Below are positions 5,521 to 8,300 of a stretch of 8,300 bases of DNA, piece after piece. A program made the position numbers and the translations under genes. Numbering within the stretch: position 1 is the stretch's first letter; each line of letters opens with the position of its first letter. Below the pieces are notes generated by a model. That model did no database searches, had not been told where the DNA came from, and worked only from the letters and a program-made list of their open reading frames with translations. Source of the DNA: an uncultured Collinsella sp. (GTDB lineage Bacteria > Actinomycetota > Coriobacteriia > Coriobacteriales > Coriobacteriaceae); contig CABUMZ010000086.1 of the NCBI GenBank assembly GCA_902492825.1, positions 1 to 8,300 of the forward strand, written 5' to 3'.

Positions 5521-6999
5521 TTAGATCAGCACACAGGCAACGGTCAGGATGACGGCGCAGACGACGGAGAGAGCGACAATGAGCTTAAGGGCAAACTTGA
5601 GCCAGGTCGTCCACTCGATCTTGGCCAGGGCGAGACCGCCCATGATGGCGCCGGAGGTCGGGGTGAACAGGTTCACGACACCGATGGCGGCGGAGAAGAT
5701 CATGACCATGACCTCGGGCGAGAAGCCGAGCTTAACAGCCAGCGGTCCCATGATGGGCATGGAGACGGTAGCCATACCAGAGGTCGAGGGGATCAGGAAG
5801 GACAGGCCGAAGTAGACCAGGAAGCTCATGGGAGCGAAGATCACGCCGGACAGGCCAGCCAGAGCATTGGCGGCAGCGTCGAGGACGAAGACGTCGAGGC
5901 CGGTGTTAGCCATGAGGACGGAGATACCACGGGCGAGGGCGATGACGAGAACAACGGACATCATGTCGGCAGCGCCGGTGATAAAGGTGTTAACGATCTG
6001 CTTCTCGGACAGGCCACCGATGATACCGATCAGGACGGCCATGAGGAAGAACCAGGTGGAAGCCTCGTCGAAGTACCACTGGCCAATGGGCAGGCCGGTG
6101 ATCAGGGCAGACCAGCCCTGGACGACGGCGTTACCGTCGGCGTCGTAGACAGCGCCAGCGTCGAAGAAGTTAGCGACGCCCTCGTTGAGGTCGGCCAGCG
6201 GAATGAAGCCGACGATCATGACGACGAAGGTGAAGGCGAAGGCAATCAGAACACCCTTCTGACGACCGGTGAGCTTGACCTCCTTGTGGACCTCGGAAGC
6301 AGCCTTGCCGTGAGCCTCTTCGGCGTCCTTGAGCTCCTGCATCGACAGGATGGTGGAACCCTTGTCAGCCTTGACCTTCTTGGCATAGTTCATCACGAAG
6401 AAGATGGACATAGCGGTAGTGACAATCCACAGGACGGCACCGAGGCCGATGATGATGGACTGGTTGACCTCAATGCCAACGCCGGTCAGAGCGTCGACGG
6501 CAGCGCCGACGGCGAACGGGTTAACCGTGGAGCCCAGGCAGCCGCAGCCAGCGCCGAGCAGGACGGTAGCGGCACCGACCATGGGGTCGAAGCCAGCGGC
6601 CATCATGGTAGCGGCGAGCAGGGCGTAGAAGGGAACGGTCTCCTCGCACATACCATAGGTGGTACCACCGAGGGAGAAGATGAGCATCAGCACGGGAATG
6701 AGCATAATCTCGTTGCCCTTAAGCTTCTGCACCAGAACGGCGATGCCGTTGTCCAGGGCGCCGGTCTCGGTCATCATACCGAGGAAGCCGCCCAGGATCA
6801 TAACGAAGAGGCAGACGGGCAGAGCGTCAGCGAAGCCCTTAATCGGGGCGGTGCAGAAATCGCTCAGACGGGCGGCAGTAACCGCGCCGCCGGACGTGCC
6901 GGAGACGATAACGGTAATCACTGCGACAATTGCCAGCAGAGCAAGAAGAATGGTGAACGATGAAGGCATACCGCGCTTTTTCTTAGCGGTCTCAGTCAT
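5521..6999 (-). CDS. arcD: YfcC/DcuC-family carrier, probable arginine:ornithine antiporter
   Basis: The 492-residue polytopic inner-membrane protein probably exchanges external arginine for ornithine in the ADI pathway. It belongs to the YfcC family. Recognisable features are a first membrane helix at about 15-33, the signature SLGGTTYGMCEETVPFY (about 109-125), LGSTVNPFAVGAA (about 155-167), a charged cytosolic loop at about 205-250, and the C-terminal motifs FLIPSTSGMATVSMPIMGPLA (about 401-421) and NLFTPTSGAIMGG (about 443-455). I count roughly 11-13 membrane segments. The start is ATG 6999, because AAGGGGGG lies 9 bases upstream; in-frame ATGs at 7026 and 7008 have no properly spaced site. 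It follows arcB after 147 bases. Substrate is inferred from the arcA-arcB context; the family also contains carriers of unknown substrate and lies close to C4-dicarboxylate carriers. Confidence 0.85.
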   Translation of the reverse strand: MTETAKKKRGMPSSFTILLALLAIVAVITVIVSGTSGGAVTAARLSDFCTAPIKGFADALPVCLFVMILGGFLGMMTETGALDNGIAVLVQKLKGNEIMLIPVLMLIFSLGGTTYGMCEETVPFYALLAATMMAAGFDPMVGAATVLLGAGCGCLGSTVNPFAVGAAVDALTGVGIEVNQSIIIGLGAVLWIVTTAMSIFFVMNYAKKVKADKGSTILSMQELKDAEEAHGKAASEVHKEVKLTGRQKGVLIAFAFTFVVMIVGFIPLADLNEGVANFFDAGAVYDADGNAVVQGWSALITGLPIGQWYFDEASTWFFLMAVLIGIIGGLSEKQIVNTFITGAADMMSVVLVIALARGISVLMANTGLDVFVLDAAANALAGLSGVIFAPMSFLVYFGLSFLIPSTSGMATVSMPIMGPLAVKLGFSPEVMVMIFSAAIGVVNLFTPTSGAIMGGLALAKIEWTTWLKFALKLIVALSVVCAVILTVACVLI

Positions 7000-7032
7000 A
7001 GTTCTCATCCCCCCTTCATAAATCATTTACTG

Positions 7033-7083
7033 ATCTCGCCAGAAGCGGCTCTTCCGTGCCGTGCCTGCCGCTTGATGCGAGAT
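7033..7083 (-). promoter_or_regulatory. Two-tier stem in the arcD leader
   Basis: ATCTCGC (7033-7039) pairs with GCGAGAT (7077-7083), and AAGCGGC (7043-7049) pairs with GCCGCTT (7067-7073). The two 7-bp stems are separated by a 3x3 internal loop and capped by a 17-base loop containing a GGCACGGCACGG tandem on the minus strand. It ends about 25 bases before the arcD ribosome binding site. The symmetry suggests an RNA element or processing/stability structure controlling the carrier; no known riboswitch class is recognised. Confidence 0.5.
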
Positions 7084-7096
7084 TATTACCAGATAA

Positions 7097-7130
7097 AACT
7101 GCTCGGGGTGTGCAGCAATACACCCCGAGC
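7097..7130 (-). terminator. Terminator-like hairpin between arcB and arcD
   Basis: GCTCGGGGTGT (7101-7111) pairs perfectly with ACACCCCGAGC (7120-7130), an 11-bp GC-rich stem with an 8-base loop. On the minus strand it is followed by AGTTTTATC. The U-run is only four long and displaced by two bases, so termination is probably partial. That would set arcD mRNA below arcB mRNA, or act as a processing barrier. It starts 16 bases after the arcB stop. Confidence 0.6.
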
Positions 7131-7146
7131 GAGATGCTAGATGCTC

Positions 7147-8142
7147 TTACTTGAGCGTGGCGTACATGACAGCCTTGATGGTGTGCATGCGGTTCTCGGC
7201 CTCGTCGAAGACCTTGGAAGCGGGGCTCTCGAAGACCTCGTCGGTGACCTCCTGCTCGGTGATGCCGAACTGCTCGCACTTCTCGGCGCCAATGGTGGTG
7301 TTGGTGTCGTGGAAGCTGGGCAGGCAGTGCAGGAAGATGGCACCCGGGTTGGCCATAGCCATGACCTCGGAGGTAACACGATACGGGGTAAGCTGAGCGA
7401 TGCGCTCGGCCCAGACCTCGTCGGGCTCGCCCATGGAGACCCACACGTCGGTGTAGATAACGTCGGCACCGGTGACGCCGTCCTTGACGTCGGTGGTCAG
7501 CTTGATGGTGCAGCCGTTGGCCTCGGCGATGGGCTTGCAGGCCTCGATGACGTCGTCAGCGGGCATGCACTCCTCGGGGCCGCAGGCCACGAAGTTCATA
7601 CCGAGCTTGGAGCAGACGACCATGAGGGAGCGAGCAACGTTGTTCTTGCAGTCGCCCATGAAGACGAGGGTCTTGCCCTTGATGTCGTAGTTGAAGTTCT
7701 CCTGGACGGTCAGGATGTCGGCGAGCATCTGGGTGGGATGCCACTCGGTGGTCAGGCCGTTCCAGACAGGCACGCCGGACTTAGCAGCGAGCTCCTCGAC
7801 GTCGTCCTGGGCAAAGCCACGGAACTCGATGCCGTCATACATGCGGCCGAGAACGCGGGCGGTGTCCTCGATGGACTCCTTCTTGCCCATCTGCGACGAA
7901 CCCGGATCGAGGTAGGTGACGCCCATGCCCAGATCCATGCCGCCGACCTCGAAGGCGCAGCGGGTACGAGTGGAGGTCTTCTGGAAGAGCAGAACGATGT
8001 TCTTGCCCTCGAGATAGCGGTGCGGAACGCCAGCGCGCTTCATATCCTTGAAGTTCTTGGAAAGCTTGAGCAGGTACTCGATCTCCTCGGTGGTGAGGTC
8101 GAGAAGCTTGAGGAAGCTACGGCCGGAGAGGTTAACACCCAT
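7147..8142 (-). CDS. arcB: Ornithine carbamoyltransferase, catabolic
   Basis: This 331-residue cytosolic enzyme in the ADI context runs phosphorolysis of citrulline to ornithine and carbamoyl phosphate. The carbamoyl-phosphate domain carries KTSTRTRCAFE (55-65, phosphate-binding STRTR) and WHPTQMLAD (134-142). The ornithine domain carries DVWVSMGE (232-239, the SMG loop) and HCLPSFHD (272-279), with Cys273 in the usual place; HCLPAFHD is the commoner form. Length is normal (about 330-340). ATG 8142 has AAGGA about 8 bases upstream. Codons are strongly C/G-ending with AAG-rich lysines, consistent with high expression. Adjacency to arcA argues for the catabolic enzyme rather than biosynthetic argF, although the sequence alone does not exclude an anabolic role. 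Confidence 0.96.
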   Translation of the reverse strand: MGVNLSGRSFLKLLDLTTEEIEYLLKLSKNFKDMKRAGVPHRYLEGKNIVLLFQKTSTRTRCAFEVGGMDLGMGVTYLDPGSSQMGKKESIEDTARVLGRMYDGIEFRGFAQDDVEELAAKSGVPVWNGLTTEWHPTQMLADILTVQENFNYDIKGKTLVFMGDCKNNVARSLMVVCSKLGMNFVACGPEECMPADDVIEACKPIAEANGCTIKLTTDVKDGVTGADVIYTDVWVSMGEPDEVWAERIAQLTPYRVTSEVMAMANPGAIFLHCLPSFHDTNTTIGAEKCEQFGITEQEVTDEVFESPASKVFDEAENRMHTIKAVMYATLK

Positions 8143-8187
8143 GGTTCGATTCCTTTCGAAGAAATGAATTACGTAAGTATTAGTGTT

Positions 8188-8235
8188 GCCCGTTTAACGG
8201 GCGAAGCCGGTGCGGTTGTAGGGGGACCGCACCGG
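8188..8235 (-). promoter_or_regulatory. Two hairpins in the arcA-arcB spacer
   Basis: CCGGTGCGGT (8207-8216) pairs with ACCGCACCGG (8226-8235), a perfect 10-bp stem with a 9-base loop beginning 12 bases after the arcA stop. A second stem, GCCCGT (8188-8193) with ACGGGC (8197-8202), follows only 4 bases later. Neither is followed by a U-run on the minus strand, so read-through into arcB is expected. They may be mRNA-stability or endonuclease-processing elements that let arcA and arcB accumulate differently. Confidence 0.5.
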
Positions 8236-8247
8236 AAACGGAAAGAC

Positions 8248-8300
8248 TTAGAGGTCCTCGCGCCAGAAGGGCATGCTCATGCAGCGCGGGCCGCCGCGGC
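8248..8300 (-). CDS. arcA: Arginine deiminase, C-terminal fragment (cut by window edge)
   Basis: The last 16 codons and the TAA stop are visible. They read RGGPRCMSMPFWREDL, which matches the highly conserved C-terminal end of arginine deiminase. In the family this GGPRCMSMP segment carries the active-site cysteine that forms the thiouronium intermediate hydrolysing arginine to citrulline and ammonia; here it is the Cys in GGPRCMS. The rest of the gene lies beyond position 8300. The spacer to arcB is 105 bases and contains two hairpins, with arcA first in the order arcA-arcB-arcD. Confidence 0.93.
   Translation of the reverse strand, partial: RGGPRCMSMPFWREDL

Noticed and set aside
6286..6963. 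225-residue plus-strand frame rich in Gly/His/Asp opposite arcD
   Set aside because: Antisense shadow of the membrane-protein gene; composition is what reversed hydrophobic codons give.
8161..8180. ARG-box-like operator around TTACGTAA (8169-8176) upstream of arcB
   Set aside because: Only an 8-base palindrome is present and the TGAAT/ATTCA half-site pattern expected of ArgR sites is incomplete.

Overview
This window looks like chromosomal DNA of a GC-rich gut actinobacterium of the class Coriobacteriia, most likely Collinsella or a close relative. The basis is the roughly 60% G+C, the strong actinobacterial character of the proteins, and the combination of a pyrG-xerD pair, a UPF0371/DUF1846 protein and an arginine deiminase cluster with a YfcC-type transporter. 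The genus is an inference from overall protein flavour, not from a marker gene. Every supported gene is on the minus strand, so transcription runs from position 8300 towards position 1. Large plus-strand open frames, such as 1116-2993 and 6286-6963, are antisense shadows of well-identified genes.

Layout in transcription order. (1) 8300-5521 is an arginine deiminase (ADI) cluster: the last 16 codons of arcA (arginine deiminase), arcB (catabolic ornithine carbamoyltransferase) and a YfcC/DcuC-family membrane carrier that is probably the arginine:ornithine antiporter (arcD role). Carbamate kinase (arcC) is not present downstream of arcB or the carrier. Inverted repeats fill the two spacers: two hairpins between arcA and arcB, a terminator-like hairpin between arcB and the carrier, and a two-tier stem just upstream of the carrier's ribosome binding site. 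(2) 5520-5270 is a densely folded non-coding stretch following the carrier gene, with five successive stem-loops and then a strong rho-independent terminator. (3) 5269-5027 is a non-coding stretch with an imperfect direct repeat and a small inverted repeat. (4) 4981-3500 is a single-gene unit encoding a UPF0371/DUF1846 protein with its own terminator. (5) 3243-2905 encodes a small winged-helix DNA-binding protein of unknown target, with a long folded leader and its own terminator. (6) 2726-121 is pyrG (CTP synthase) followed after only 2 bases by xerD (tyrosine recombinase), ending at a perfect 24-bp stem at 20-89.

Functionally the ADI genes convert arginine to ornithine, ammonia and carbamoyl phosphate for ATP and acid tolerance, with the carrier exchanging arginine for ornithine. 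pyrG makes CTP from UTP and glutamine, and XerD resolves chromosome dimers. No phage, IS, CRISPR, tRNA or rRNA was seen. The coding content is ordinary. The unexplained signal lies in the non-coding parts: the hairpin cluster after the carrier gene, the folded leaders, the repeat block at 5101-5226, and a perfect 14-bp palindrome inside the putative pyrG promoter.

Several starts were corrected from upstream in-frame Met codons using ribosome binding sites: the winged-helix gene starts at 3243, the UPF0371 gene at 4981 and the carrier at 6999.
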